DNA of 64,000 nucleotides, taken from NCBI RefSeq assembly GCF_002572525.1, contig NZ_PDBS01000001.1:62001-126000 (forward strand). The letters run 5' to 3'. The stretch comes from Natrinema sp. CBA1119. GTDB taxonomy: Archaea; Halobacteriota; Halobacteria; Halobacteriales; Natrialbaceae. This document shows positions 25,314 to 33,369 of the stretch, piece after piece (the first letter of the stretch is position 1; the number at the start of each line of letters is the position of its first letter). The notes below the pieces were generated by a model. The model did not search any database, was not told the DNA's origin, and saw nothing but the letters and a program-made list of their open reading frames with translations. The translations under genes were made by a program, and so were the position numbers.

Positions 25314-26252
25314 ATGTCCACGCGTCCGACCGGAACCATTCTGGACGACGACCGGTTGCTCGAGCTCCGGGAAACCGACGAGACGGCGGCCTCGGAGCTG
25401 GCGGTCGAGGTGACGCCGGTGGCCGAGTTCATGGGTGCCTCGAGCGGCGATCAGATCGACTGGGACGTCGACCAGCACGAGGACCAGCCGATGCTCGTCT
25501 TCAGCGGGATCGAGGACGCGGCGACCGCCGACGCACCCTACCCACGGGAGCTCCGCGAGGAAAACGGCGAGATCGTGGCACCCGTCCCCGACCCGCTGGT
25601 GCGCGCCGAGCCGCCCGCGGGGCTGGGGATCGCGCTCGAGGTGTACGACGCAGGTCGACCGCTGCTGTTCGACGCCATCACGGTCGGCGAGACGATCGGA
25701 TTAATTCCGATCCGCTTCGACGATGGGGAAGCCTACCGCCCCGAACCGCTGCCGGACGTGGCGGACGACAGCGACCCCGTCGCGGAGGAAGTCATCGAAC
25801 GCGAGGACCGCGGCGATCCGACGCCCCGTCCGGAGACGATGGACGCGCCGATCGATCCCGACGTGCTCGAGTCGACCCTCGCCGAGGCCGACGACAGCTC
25901 CGAGGCCGACGTGATCGGGATCCTCGAGGCCGTCGAGACCCACGACCTCGTCGGGACGGGCGACCACGTCGCCGGCGTCCCGCCGCTGTCGGTCGACGAG
26001 CGAGCCGTCTGCCTGCTGCCCGAGGACGTCTGGACGGAGCGATTGGGGCCAGAACTCGAGGCCGAGGGCGTCGATGTCACTACGGACGCGCTGGCGGTCG
26101 CCCGAGAGACACACGACCGACAGGCTCGAGCGTTGATCGACGCGGCCGAGACGACCGAGTACGAGGGGGTCGTGGACGAGTACGCGCTGGTCGTGACCAA
26201 CGCGCGAGACACGACGGAGTGGGACGTCGCCGAACCGGGGATGAACCGCTAA
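25314..26252 (+). CDS. haloarchaeal protein of unknown function
   Basis: A 312-residue acidic protein. Residues 1-150 are a beta-rich domain ('VTPVAEFMGASSGDQIDWDVD', 'GLGIALEVYDAGRPLLFDAIT'). A Pro/Asp linker follows (about 150-200), then a helical C-terminal domain ('VIGILEAVETHDLVGTGDHV'). It has one cysteine and no recognised catalytic motif. ATG 25314 is chosen because the extension upstream is Arg/Phe-rich. The genes on either side give no clue. Confidence 0.65.
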   Translation: MSTRPTGTILDDDRLLELRETDETAASELAVEVTPVAEFMGASSGDQIDWDVDQHEDQPMLVFSGIEDAATADAPYPRELREENGEIVAPVPDPLVRAEPPAGLGIALEVYDAGRPLLFDAITVGETIGLIPIRFDDGEAYRPEPLPDVADDSDPVAEEVIEREDRGDPTPRPETMDAPIDPDVLESTLAEADDSSEADVIGILEAVETHDLVGTGDHVAGVPPLSVDERAVCLLPEDVWTERLGPELEAEGVDVTTDALAVARETHDRQARALIDAAETTEYEGVVDEYALVVTNARDTTEWDVAEPGMNR

Positions 26253-26351
26253 CGGTTGGGTTTTCGACATCCGCCTGCGTCTAACGATTCAGGAATTCTC
26301 CTCGCTCTTTATACGCCTCCCACGAACAAATTAGATGCCCGCTGCATTACT

Positions 26352-26639
26352 ATGACAAACACGCAATCGGAAATAGCCGTTACGTTCAATCCGCAGGAAT
26401 GGGCCGACTCACCGGGCCACGTCCACGACGGGGCAGAGAAACAACTGACTCCCGCCGAAGAGCGCGACTCGGTGACGTACGTCGTGCCGTGGGCAGACGG
26501 AACTGACGAGGAGGGAACCGTCTTTCCGGACAAATCGTACGAAGCGAATCAGTTACAATCTCACGCTACGGCTCCGGATTGGGTCCAGAACTGGGAGGGG
26601 CCATACTACATCCGAACGAAACCAGTCGACGACGAGTAA
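26352..26639 (+). CDS. small hypothetical protein
   Basis: A 95-residue acidic protein with no cysteine. It has an N-terminal 'FNPQEWADSPGHVHDGAEKQL', a central 'YVVPWADGTDEEGTVFP', and ends 'NWEGPYYIRTKPVDDE'. A CTTTATAC element near 26306 is about 46 bases before the ATG. The family is unknown; codon use matches its neighbours. Confidence 0.55.
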   Translation: MTNTQSEIAVTFNPQEWADSPGHVHDGAEKQLTPAEERDSVTYVVPWADGTDEEGTVFPDKSYEANQLQSHATAPDWVQNWEGPYYIRTKPVDDE

Positions 26640-26793
26640 TAGCCTGCAGGCCGAACAGGCCGAATGCCTCGAGGGAGAGTAGTTCACACTGATCGGCAGC
26701 TGCGTTTTTGCACCGGCTCCGCGAGAGAGACGAGAACAGTTCGTCCAGTAGAATGACGTATCCTTTTCAGGGAGCTGCTCGTTAGCAGTTCGC

Positions 26794-27606
26794 ATGGGAA
26801 ACGAGACGGCCACGGAGATGTACCGGACCAGAACCGACGCGCTGACGACCGACGTTGGCGAGGGCCAACCCGTCGTCTTCGCGCACGGAACGCTGATGGA
26901 TCGGACGATGTTCGCGCCCCAACTCGAGGCTCTGCGAGACGAGTATCGGGCCGTCGCCTACGATCTGCGGGCGCGAACGGATCGGTACGCGCCGGGCTAC
27001 GACCTGTGGGATCTGGTCGACGACTGCGACGCGCTGCTCGACGGAATCGGCGAGGAAAGCGCCGTCATCGCCGGCATGTCGATGGGCGGCTTCATGGGGC
27101 TGCGATTCGCCCTCGAGTACCCGGAGCGCGTCGACGGCCTCGTCCTGATCGACTCGATAGCTACCCCCCATCCCGACGAAGAGCGCGCGGAGTACAGCGC
27201 GCTCGTGGAGCCCTACGAGGACGTGCTCGAGCCGATGCCCCGCGAGATCGCGGAGGGGTCGACGGCCGAACTGTTCGGCGAGACGACGCTCGAGGAGAAC
27301 CCCGACCTCGTCGAGACGTGGGTCGATCGCTGGGCGACCTATCCCGGGAAGGCCGTCTACCACGAGCTCAACTCGTGGCTCGGTCGCGAGGACCTGACCG
27401 ATCGACTCTCGGAGATCGACGTCCCGACGCTCATCGTCCACGGCGAAGAGGATTCGACGCTCCCGCCATCGCGGGCCGAGCCGATGCTCGAGGAGCTACC
27501 CGACGCCGAGATGGAGCGGGTTCCGGCGGCGGGTCATTCTTCGAACCTCGAGCAAGCAGGGCCAGTCAACGACGCGATCAGGGCGTTCCTCGACGACCGG
27601 TTCTGA
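26794..27606 (+). CDS. alpha/beta-fold hydrolase
   Basis: A 270-residue alpha/beta hydrolase. The oxyanion strand reads 'VVFAHGTLMDRTMF' (about 28-41). The nucleophile elbow is 'IAGMSMGGFMGLRFALEYP' (Ser about 95), a catalytic acid is likely in 'IVHGEEDSTLPP', and the His is in 'VPAAGHSSNLEQ' (about 248). It is similar to esterases and enol-lactonases (PcaD/BioH type). The substrate is unknown. The triad is complete by eye. Confidence 0.88.
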   Translation: MGNETATEMYRTRTDALTTDVGEGQPVVFAHGTLMDRTMFAPQLEALRDEYRAVAYDLRARTDRYAPGYDLWDLVDDCDALLDGIGEESAVIAGMSMGGFMGLRFALEYPERVDGLVLIDSIATPHPDEERAEYSALVEPYEDVLEPMPREIAEGSTAELFGETTLEENPDLVETWVDRWATYPGKAVYHELNSWLGREDLTDRLSEIDVPTLIVHGEEDSTLPPSRAEPMLEELPDAEMERVPAAGHSSNLEQAGPVNDAIRAFLDDRF

Positions 27607-27613
27607 GACCGAT

Positions 27614-27633
27614 ATATACACGAACATGTATAT
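27614..27633 (+). promoter_or_regulatory. 7-bp inverted repeat upstream of folD
   Basis: ATATACA and TGTATAT flank a 6-base spacer, a perfect inverted repeat just after the hydrolase stop and ~75 bases before folD. It could be TATA-region DNA or an operator. No regulator is identified. Confidence 0.35.
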
Positions 27634-27705
27634 TGGTTCCGTTTCTTGACCGATTCTGCGCACGAATCCGGGGATTAATGGGCCTCGCGGTCGCCCACTC
27701 GAGTA

Positions 27706-28599
27706 ATGACCGAGATCATCGACGGCAACGCCGTCGCGAGCGAGATTCGGGACGATCTGACCGATGCGATCGAGACCCTCGCGGACGCGGGTTCGCGGCC
27801 GGGGCTGGCGACCGTGCTGATGGGCGACGACCCCGCGAGCCAGACCTACGTGAACATGAAACAGCGCGACTGCGAGGAGGTCGGCATCGAGAGCCACCAC
27901 GTCGATGTCGCCGGCGACGCGCCGCCAGAGGAACTGTTCGACACCATCTCCGATCTCAACGACAACGACGACATCCACGGCTACATCGTCCAGGCACCCG
28001 TCCCGGACCACGTCGACTACCGCAACGTGATCCGTCGCGTCGACCCAATCAAAGACGTCGACGGCTTTCACCCGGAGAACGTCGGCCGACTGGTCGCCGG
28101 TGACGCTCGGTTCCGGCCCTGTACGCCACACGGGGTACAGAAGTTGCTCGAGTCCGCCAACATCGATCCCGAGGGAAAAGACGTGACCATCGTCGGCCGC
28201 TCGGACATCGTCGGCAAGCCCCTCGCCAATCTGTTGATCCAGAAGGCCGAGGACGGCAACGCGACGGTGACGGTCTGTCACTCCCGAACAGACGACCTCG
28301 CCGCGAAGACGCGCAGTGCGGACATCGTGGTCGCGGCGGTGGGCGTCCCCGAACTCATCGACGGCTCGATGCTCGAGGACGGGACGGTCATCATCGACGT
28401 CGGCGTCAACCGGGTCGACGCGGATACGGAGAAGGGGTACGAACTCGTCGGCGACGTCGAGTTCGAGAGCGCCAAGGAGAAGGCGAGCGCGATCACGCCC
28501 GTCCCCGGCGGCGTGGGTCCGATGACCCGCGCGATGTTGCTCTATAACACGGTCAAAGCCGCGAGCCTGCAGGAAGACGTCGCCGTCGAACTTCCCTGA
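27706..28599 (+). CDS. folD: bifunctional methylene-THF dehydrogenase/methenyl-THF cyclohydrolase
   Basis: A 297-residue FolD. It has the cyclohydrolase lysine region 'YVNMKQRDCEEVGI' (about 50), the 'VQAPVPDHVD' loop, the NADP-binding 'GRSDIVGKPLANLL' (about 165) and the C-terminal 'PGGVGPMTRAMLLYNT'. It interconverts methylene-, methenyl- and formyl-tetrahydrofolate in the cytoplasm. It works downstream of GlyA. Full length, no oddities. Confidence 0.97.
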   Translation: MTEIIDGNAVASEIRDDLTDAIETLADAGSRPGLATVLMGDDPASQTYVNMKQRDCEEVGIESHHVDVAGDAPPEELFDTISDLNDNDDIHGYIVQAPVPDHVDYRNVIRRVDPIKDVDGFHPENVGRLVAGDARFRPCTPHGVQKLLESANIDPEGKDVTIVGRSDIVGKPLANLLIQKAEDGNATVTVCHSRTDDLAAKTRSADIVVAAVGVPELIDGSMLEDGTVIIDVGVNRVDADTEKGYELVGDVEFESAKEKASAITPVPGGVGPMTRAMLLYNTVKAASLQEDVAVELP

Positions 28600-28684
28600 G
28601 TTTCTGGAATCCCCCGACATCCTGCAGTCTGTTCGTCGTCTCTGATTTCACCGGTCGTCGACTGGATCGCTCGCTCCCCGCCGA

Positions 28685-29410
28685 TCAGTCGATCGAGCCG
28701 AACTCGAGGCCGTCCAGTCGTTCTTGTGCCTGCGAGAACGCGAATTCGTCGCCGCGGAGGCCGTTCGCTAGGTTGCGCGTCGCCGCGACGAGCCGCTCGG
28801 CGGTCCGCGGATCGACGTCGCCGTCGAGCATCCGGATGCGCGTGACGTGTTCGCCGAGGGTCTCGAGCGCGCTCCGTTCGCTCGCGGTCAGTTCCCGGTC
28901 GTCGGCCCAGGTCCGGACGTCGCGGCGGTACTCCCGGACGGCGTTCGCGTACGCGAGCCCGCGGGCCGCCCGCAGTGATCGCGGGACGTCCTCGGCGGGC
29001 GGGCGCTCGCTCTGATCGGCGTCTCGGAGCAGCGAGAGGAAGTACAGTTCCTCGCGGTCCTCGAGGCGAATCTCGCGCGCGACGATGTCGGCGACGTGGA
29101 GCAGTTCGATCGCGGCGAGATAGGTGTCGTCGAGCTCCCGAAGGGTGCCGGCGTTGACGAATCCGCGGCGGCGCACGTACTCGCGACAGCGATCTCGGGC
29201 CCGCTCGGCGAGGTCGTCGGTTCCGATCTCGTCGATCGCGTTCCGAACGGGTGTGAGATCGAACGCCACCTGCATGTCGGTGTGTTCGGTACGTTCGTCG
29301 ACCCCGACGCTGCGCAGACTCCCGCAGGCAGGACAGCCCACGCTGCCGGTCTCGTAGTACGACCAGCGAGTCTCACACTCCGTGCACTCGCGCTCGCCCC
29401 GGATTTTCAT
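28685..29410 (-). CDS. zinc-ribbon haloarchaeal protein (DUF7117-like)
   Basis: A 241-residue protein. The N-terminus holds two CxxC pairs (C9/C12 and C26/C29) forming a zinc ribbon. The rest is helical and Arg/Glu-rich ('LAERARDRCREYVRRRGFVN', 'YANAVREYRRDVRTWADD'). I recognise the arrangement as a haloarchaeal family of unknown function. A nucleic acid or protein-binding role is possible from the ribbon, but nothing shows it. It is convergent with folD. Confidence 0.65.
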   Translation of the reverse strand: MKIRGERECTECETRWSYYETGSVGCPACGSLRSVGVDERTEHTDMQVAFDLTPVRNAIDEIGTDDLAERARDRCREYVRRRGFVNAGTLRELDDTYLAAIELLHVADIVAREIRLEDREELYFLSLLRDADQSERPPAEDVPRSLRAARGLAYANAVREYRRDVRTWADDRELTASERSALETLGEHVTRIRMLDGDVDPRTAERLVAATRNLANGLRGDEFAFSQAQERLDGLEFGSID

Positions 29411-29774
29411 GCGTGTCGCTACGACCGGCGCACAAAAAGGGTCACCGAACCCGAACCGGTGACGACATCACCGCGTCGACCGAGGCCTCGATCGTCCGCC
29501 TCGAGCCGACGGAGATGGCACTCGGTGAATACGAGACAGTGACGCCGTTCGCTCGAATTGGCAGTTTTAAACCATAATTCGCTGTTGGGCTTCGCAATCG
29601 GCCGGCCGACCGTCCGGTCTCGCTCCTGAGCGCCGTGTATCTCGGTTGTTGTTTGCACCGTGACGGTCCCGATATAGATGACTGTAATCGACAATATAGC
29701 GTCTCTCAATGGGGTATTAACGGGCTGCAGGAGCAGACCACATCGAAACCAGCCGGAACGTTCTATCCAGATCT
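29411..29774. other. gene-free stretch
   Basis: About 360 bases upstream of both flanking genes. The AT-rich patches (GATATAGATG near 29672 and ACAATATAGCG near 29692) may include the promoter of the Tat lipoprotein gene at 29775. No gene, repeat or RNA is seen. Confidence 0.5.
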
Positions 29775-30446
29775 ATGTCTCGCAACAGACTAACCCGACG
29801 ATCGTTCGTGACCGCGGCAGGAACAGCGAGTGCGATTGCACTGGCCGGCTGTGCCGACAGCGGTCCCGGTGGGAACGAATCGGAGGACGACCCGGAAGAC
29901 GGATCCGAGAACGAGTCGGGGGACGAAACCGGCGACGACGAAACGTACGCGCTGACCGTGACCGTCGAAAACGACCAGGGACCGGTCGAAGGCGCGACCG
30001 TCACCCTCGAGCAAGCCGGGATGACCGGCGGAGGTGAGGGCACCACCGGTAACGAATCGGACAACGAGACATCGACCGACGGAATCGGCAACGAGTCCGA
30101 TGGCGGAATCGGCAACGAATCGGACAACGAGTCCGACGGCGGAACCGGTAACGAATCGGAGAACGAAACCACGACCGACGGTGGTGCGACGGACATCGGT
30201 CAGAGCTTCCCGATGGAAGACGAGACCGACGAGAACGGCGAGGTCGAATTCGAGGAACTCGAGGACGGCGAGTACACCGTCACCGCAGAAAACGAGGGCG
30301 AGGAGACCGAAGACGACGTCGAAATCGACGGCGACGACGAGGAAGTTACGTTGACGTTCGGCGAGGGCGACACGACCGGCAACGAATCCGAGTCGGGCAA
30401 CGAGACCGACACCGGAGACAACGAGACGAACGGGACCGGCAACTAA
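29775..30446 (+). CDS. Tat-exported lipoprotein with carboxypeptidase-regulatory-like domain
   Basis: A 223-residue surface lipoprotein. A twin-arginine signal ('NRLTRRSFVTAAG') ends in the lipobox Leu-Ala-Gly-Cys (Cys about 28). The mature part starts with an acidic linker, then strands of a CarboxypepD_reg/prealbumin-like domain ('YALTVTVENDQGPVEGATVTLE'). This domain is interrupted by ~60 residues of Gly-Asn-Glu-Ser repeats before its second half ('DENGEVEFEELEDGEYTVTAENEG'). A further repeat tail follows. The domain usually aids protein or sugar binding on cell surfaces; the target is unknown. Confidence 0.8.
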   Translation: MSRNRLTRRSFVTAAGTASAIALAGCADSGPGGNESEDDPEDGSENESGDETGDDETYALTVTVENDQGPVEGATVTLEQAGMTGGGEGTTGNESDNETSTDGIGNESDGGIGNESDNESDGGTGNESENETTTDGGATDIGQSFPMEDETDENGEVEFEELEDGEYTVTAENEGEETEDDVEIDGDDEEVTLTFGEGDTTGNESESGNETDTGDNETNGTGN

Positions 30447-30844
30447 CCGGTTTCCGCTGGTCTCTGTCGCGGGAACCGTGTCCCGTCCCGTCGCGACCCG
30501 TCGTGTCGACCAGTGCCACGAACGAACGCTGCCGAAATCCCCCTCTGCGTCGGTGATACCGTCGGTCGCCGCGGTTCGTGTATCGATTACAACGGTCGCT
30601 CGATTCGGTTGCCGACGATCGCTACAACGCACTCGAGCGATCTCCGGATCCCGACTGACGACACACCGAGCGACGGTTCCCGCTGACTGCAACCCGTTTG
30701 CAACCGTTTCGCAACGGAACGCTCGGTTTCGTGACGAAACAGTGCGGTCACCCGGCCCACCCGCTGTGGAACGCCTCGAGCCACTCGAGATACCACCGGA
30801 CGACGTGTGGCGGTTTTTTGTCTCGCCGGCCGATAGTGACGGGT
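30447..30844. other. gene-free stretch with short direct repeats
   Basis: About 400 bases with no gene. At 30689-30717 the sequence GCAACC(C)GTTT recurs with a spacing of about one helical turn (GCAACCCGTTT, GCAACCGTTT, GCAACGG), a pattern that could bind a regulator upstream of the 48-residue gene. Confidence 0.4.
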
Positions 30845-30991
30845 ATGCGCGACGAAGAAGAAGTCCGAGAGCAATACGAGTTCATCAAAGAGCACCTCGA
30901 GAGCGACGAGATGCGCCACGACGGCGTCGAACAGATGTTTACCTACTATAAACGGGCGCTGGGTTGGGTACTGGAAGAGGAACACATCTGA
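30845..30991 (+). CDS. 48-residue acidic helical protein
   Basis: A small protein from ATG 30845: Met-Arg-Asp-Glu-Glu-Glu start, two predicted helices ('VREQYEFIKEHLESDEM', 'GVEQMFTYYKRALGWVLEEEH'), no cysteine. Charge and codon use are typical of haloarchaeal proteins, so it is likely real. Such small conserved haloarchaeal proteins have no assigned role. The longer frame upstream has Cys/His-rich, unlikely sequence. Confidence 0.55.
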   Translation: MRDEEEVREQYEFIKEHLESDEMRHDGVEQMFTYYKRALGWVLEEEHI

Positions 30992-31115
30992 AGGCATCGG
31001 AGCCGGGAGATCTGACCGCAAAGACGGATAATCGAGGAGAAATCCCCTCATTCAGGGCAGGGAGGATGCCAATCGTTGTCGTTACATTTAAGTACACACA
31101 ACAAAATCTTCTACG

Positions 31116-31145
31116 TGACGCTTCGCTTGGAGGGCCGAAGCGTCA
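31116..31145. repeat. inverted repeat, 10-bp stem, 10-base loop
   Basis: TGACGCTTCG pairs exactly with CGAAGCGTCA around a CTTGGAGGGC loop. It is the first of two hairpins in a gene-free zone and could be part of a small RNA or an element end. Confidence 0.6.
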
Positions 31146-31171
31146 GCGGGGACCAATTCAGGGCGGCAAGC

Positions 31172-31201
31172 GATCGCGTGACATTTTTCCGTCACGCGAT
31201 C
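31172..31201. repeat. inverted repeat, 11-bp stem, 8-base loop
   Basis: GATCGCGTGAC pairs exactly with GTCACGCGATC around ATTTTTCC. It lies 27 bases from the 31116 hairpin, and the two may fold together as one structured RNA or mark an element terminus. Confidence 0.6.
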
Positions 31202-31468
31202 TGCTTTCCTGTTTCAGATACCGTAGCACGTAGTGGCGAAACTTCGTTCTAATCGCACTCACTGGAGCCTGATACCAACGTCTGTGTGCAGTATAATCGT
31301 ACCGAAACAAAATGCATGTACTGTAAACATGAACCCCGAATTATGGGAGATTCATCGGATGATTCGTCACGGGCGTTATGGATATCTCTCGCACGAAACG
31401 ACGCGTCTCGCTGGTAATAGCCTGCTTTCGCTCGTAACAACCCGATAGCCTTATTAAAATTCGACAGT

Positions 31469-31485
31469 AAGTACGATTGGTACTT
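31469..31485 (+). promoter_or_regulatory. candidate operator of the PadR gene
   Basis: A perfect inverted repeat AAGTAC-GATTG-GTACTT lies between a TATA-like TTATTAAAA (31451-31459) and ATG 31491. The position over the transcription start fits autorepression by the PadR protein. Inferred from position. Confidence 0.45.
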
Positions 31486-31490
31486 TCCCA

Positions 31491-31766
31491 ATGTACGACC
31501 TGACAGGATTTCAGCGTGACTTGCTCTATGTCATCGCTGGCGAGGACGAACCTCACGGACTGGCGATCAAAGATGAACTCGAACAGTACTACGAGAAGGA
31601 GATCCATCACGGTCGGCTCTATCCCAATCTCGACACCCTCGTCGACAAGGGTCTCGTCGAAAAGGGCCGCCGAGATCGTCGAACGAACTTCTACACGCTC
31701 ACCCGCCGCGGTCGCCGCGAACTCGAAGCCCGCCGCGAGTGGGAGACACAGTACGTCGAGCTATAG
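31491..31766 (+). CDS. PadR-family winged-helix regulator
   Basis: A 91-residue PadR-type DNA-binding protein: 'GFQRDLLYVIAGEDEPHGLAI' (helix 1-2), 'EIHHGRLYPNLDTLVDKGLVEKG' (recognition helix and wing) and the final 'TNFYTLTRRGRRELEARREWE'. PadR proteins bind as dimers and often control genes for transport or stress. It lacks a long C-terminal dimer helix, as in the short haloarchaeal PadR group. The inverted repeat at 31469 may be its own operator. Its last codons (Gln-Tyr-Val-Glu-Leu) are duplicated in the DNA 18 bases downstream, past the stop. Confidence 0.88.
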   Translation: MYDLTGFQRDLLYVIAGEDEPHGLAIKDELEQYYEKEIHHGRLYPNLDTLVDKGLVEKGRRDRRTNFYTLTRRGRRELEARREWETQYVEL

Positions 31767-31980
31767 CAGTACGTCGAGCTGTATCGCGGTCGCCCCGTTC
31801 GATCGCTACCATGATCGCCGTCCGAAACGTCCGATGATATAACAGATAGCCATCAGTATCGTATTGTCGTCCCTCGTCTGTTCTGGGATCGTCCGATTGA
31901 CGACACCGTCGCCGCGTCGCTCCCCGTTGGTTCACGGCGTCGGATCCACCGGTTGACACGTGCCACAGTCGGCAGGTCGC

Positions 31981-31987
31981 TTATATA
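31981..31987 (+). promoter_or_regulatory. TATA box of the MgtC-like gene
   Basis: TTATATA lies about 26 bases before GTG 32010, the leaderless spacing. It supports the GTG start and excludes the frame beginning at 31953, which would contain the promoter. Confidence 0.55.
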
Positions 31988-32009
31988 CGATCACGGTGAA
32001 CCATCAGGA

Positions 32010-33308
32010 GTGAACGAGGTCGCGCTGCAGGTTGCCGACGCGCCGCTCGAGGAGACGGTCGTTCGGATCGCGCTGGCCGGCGCGCTGGGGATGTTTCTCG
32101 GGCTCGAACGCGAGTGGTCCCAGAAGTCCGCCGGGATCCGAACGTTCTCGCTGATCAGCCTGCTCGCCGCCGTCTTTACCGTCCTCGTCGTCGAAACCGA
32201 GGGCGTCATCGGGGAGAGCCTTCTGGTGCTCGGCGGCGTGCTCGTGATCGTCCAGGGCGTGTTACTCGCAATCCAGGGTCTCATGAGCGAGGACGACGCC
32301 GGGCTCTCGCTGACGACGTCGGTCTCGATGCTCGTCGCCTACGGGGTCGGCGCGCTGGTCACCGTCGGCTTCATTCTCGAGGGAGTCACCGTCGCCGTCC
32401 TCTCGTCGCTGTTGCTCGTCTTGAAGCGAGAGCTCCACGAGTTCGCGTGGGGGCTCTCCCATCAGGAGATGCGCTCGACGACCGAGTTCGCCATCCTCGC
32501 GTTCGTCATCTACCCGATTCTCCCTGCCGAAACGACCGTCGAGTTCGCCGGGCTGGCGATCCCGCTCGAGCCGCAGGTCATCTGGCTGATGGTCGTGGCC
32601 GTGGCGGGAATCGGGATCGCCAACTACGCGATCGTCTCCACCTACGGCGGTCGCGGGATCGCAATCACCGGCTTCTTCGGCGGGCTGGCCTCCTCGACGG
32701 CGGTCGTCGGGACGATGCTCGATCACGTCAATCAGCGGCCCGAGGCGTCCTCCTACGCCGTCGCTGCCATCTTGCTCGCGAACGCTGCGATGGCCGCGCG
32801 AAACCTCGCGATCGCGGTCGGCTTTACCGCCGGGAGCGGCTCCGAGATCCTCCTCGAGGCGATCGTTCCGCTCGGGGCCGTCATCGTCCTCGCGTTCGCC
32901 ATCGCCGCACTCACTGCCGACTGGAGCGAGTCCGGTCCGATGGACCTCGAGAGTCCGTTTTCGCTGCAAAACGCGCTCGGCTTCGGGGCCGTCTTCCTCG
33001 TCGTCCTCGTGTTCGGCTCGCTGGCAGAAACGTGGTTCGGCACGCTGGGCTTCTACGCGACCGCGGTCGCGAGCGGCTTCGTCTCGAGTGCCGGCGCGAC
33101 CACGTCGGCGGTCGTCCTCTACCGTGGCGGGCAACTGGGTGCCGCCGAGGCGACGATCGCTATTTTGCTCGCGACGGTCTCGAGCATCGTGGTCAAGGCA
33201 CTGCTAGCGGCGACGTCGACGAACGACGGCTTCCGGAACCGGGTCGCCATCTACAGTACGATCCTGCTGATCGGCGGCGCGCTCGCGTCGGTGCTCGTCG
33301 TCGTATAA
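32010..33308 (+). CDS. MgtC/SapB-DUF4010 membrane protein
   Basis: A 432-residue membrane protein with about 12-13 hydrophobic segments. The N-terminal MgtC/SapB part has 'RIALAGALGMFLGLEREW' and 'GIRTFSLISLLAAVF', the typical Gly-Leu-Glu-Arg and Arg-Thr-Phe motifs. The C-terminal DUF4010 part has 'GGLASSTAVVGTML' and 'SGFVSSAGATTSAVVLY'. The family is linked to Mg2+ homeostasis or transport, but the mechanism is unknown. The start is a GTG, chosen because of the upstream TATA box. Confidence 0.82.
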   Translation: MNEVALQVADAPLEETVVRIALAGALGMFLGLEREWSQKSAGIRTFSLISLLAAVFTVLVVETEGVIGESLLVLGGVLVIVQGVLLAIQGLMSEDDAGLSLTTSVSMLVAYGVGALVTVGFILEGVTVAVLSSLLLVLKRELHEFAWGLSHQEMRSTTEFAILAFVIYPILPAETTVEFAGLAIPLEPQVIWLMVVAVAGIGIANYAIVSTYGGRGIAITGFFGGLASSTAVVGTMLDHVNQRPEASSYAVAAILLANAAMAARNLAIAVGFTAGSGSEILLEAIVPLGAVIVLAFAIAALTADWSESGPMDLESPFSLQNALGFGAVFLVVLVFGSLAETWFGTLGFYATAVASGFVSSAGATTSAVVLYRGGQLGAAEATIAILLATVSSIVVKALLAATSTNDGFRNRVAIYSTILLIGGALASVLVVV

Positions 33309-33369
33309 CGATTCGTCCATCGTCGTATAGCGGTCAGTAACTTTACCCGATGCCGGTCGTAGGTGTCGT

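Larger units (their letters stand above)
30992..31490. other. gene-poor stretch with hairpins and possible IS200/605-type relic
   Basis: About 500 bases without a credible gene and with lower GC than the surroundings. A GGGAGGATGCCAATCG string around 31060-31074 resembles the right end of haloarchaeal TnpB elements. TTCAGGGC occurs twice (near 31051 and 31158). Two strong hairpins follow at 31116 and 31172. The right part leads into the PadR promoter. No transposase remnant was recognised in translation. Confidence 0.4.

Noticed and set aside
29717..30196. A minus-strand frame with repeated Ser-Asp-Ser-Leu-Pro units
   Set aside because: It is the reverse complement of the Gly-Asn-Glu-Ser repeats in the Tat lipoprotein gene.
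30040..30200. Regular repeats that could suggest a CRISPR array
   Set aside because: The repeats are in-frame codons for Gly-Asn-Glu-Ser within a gene, with no unique spacers of constant length.
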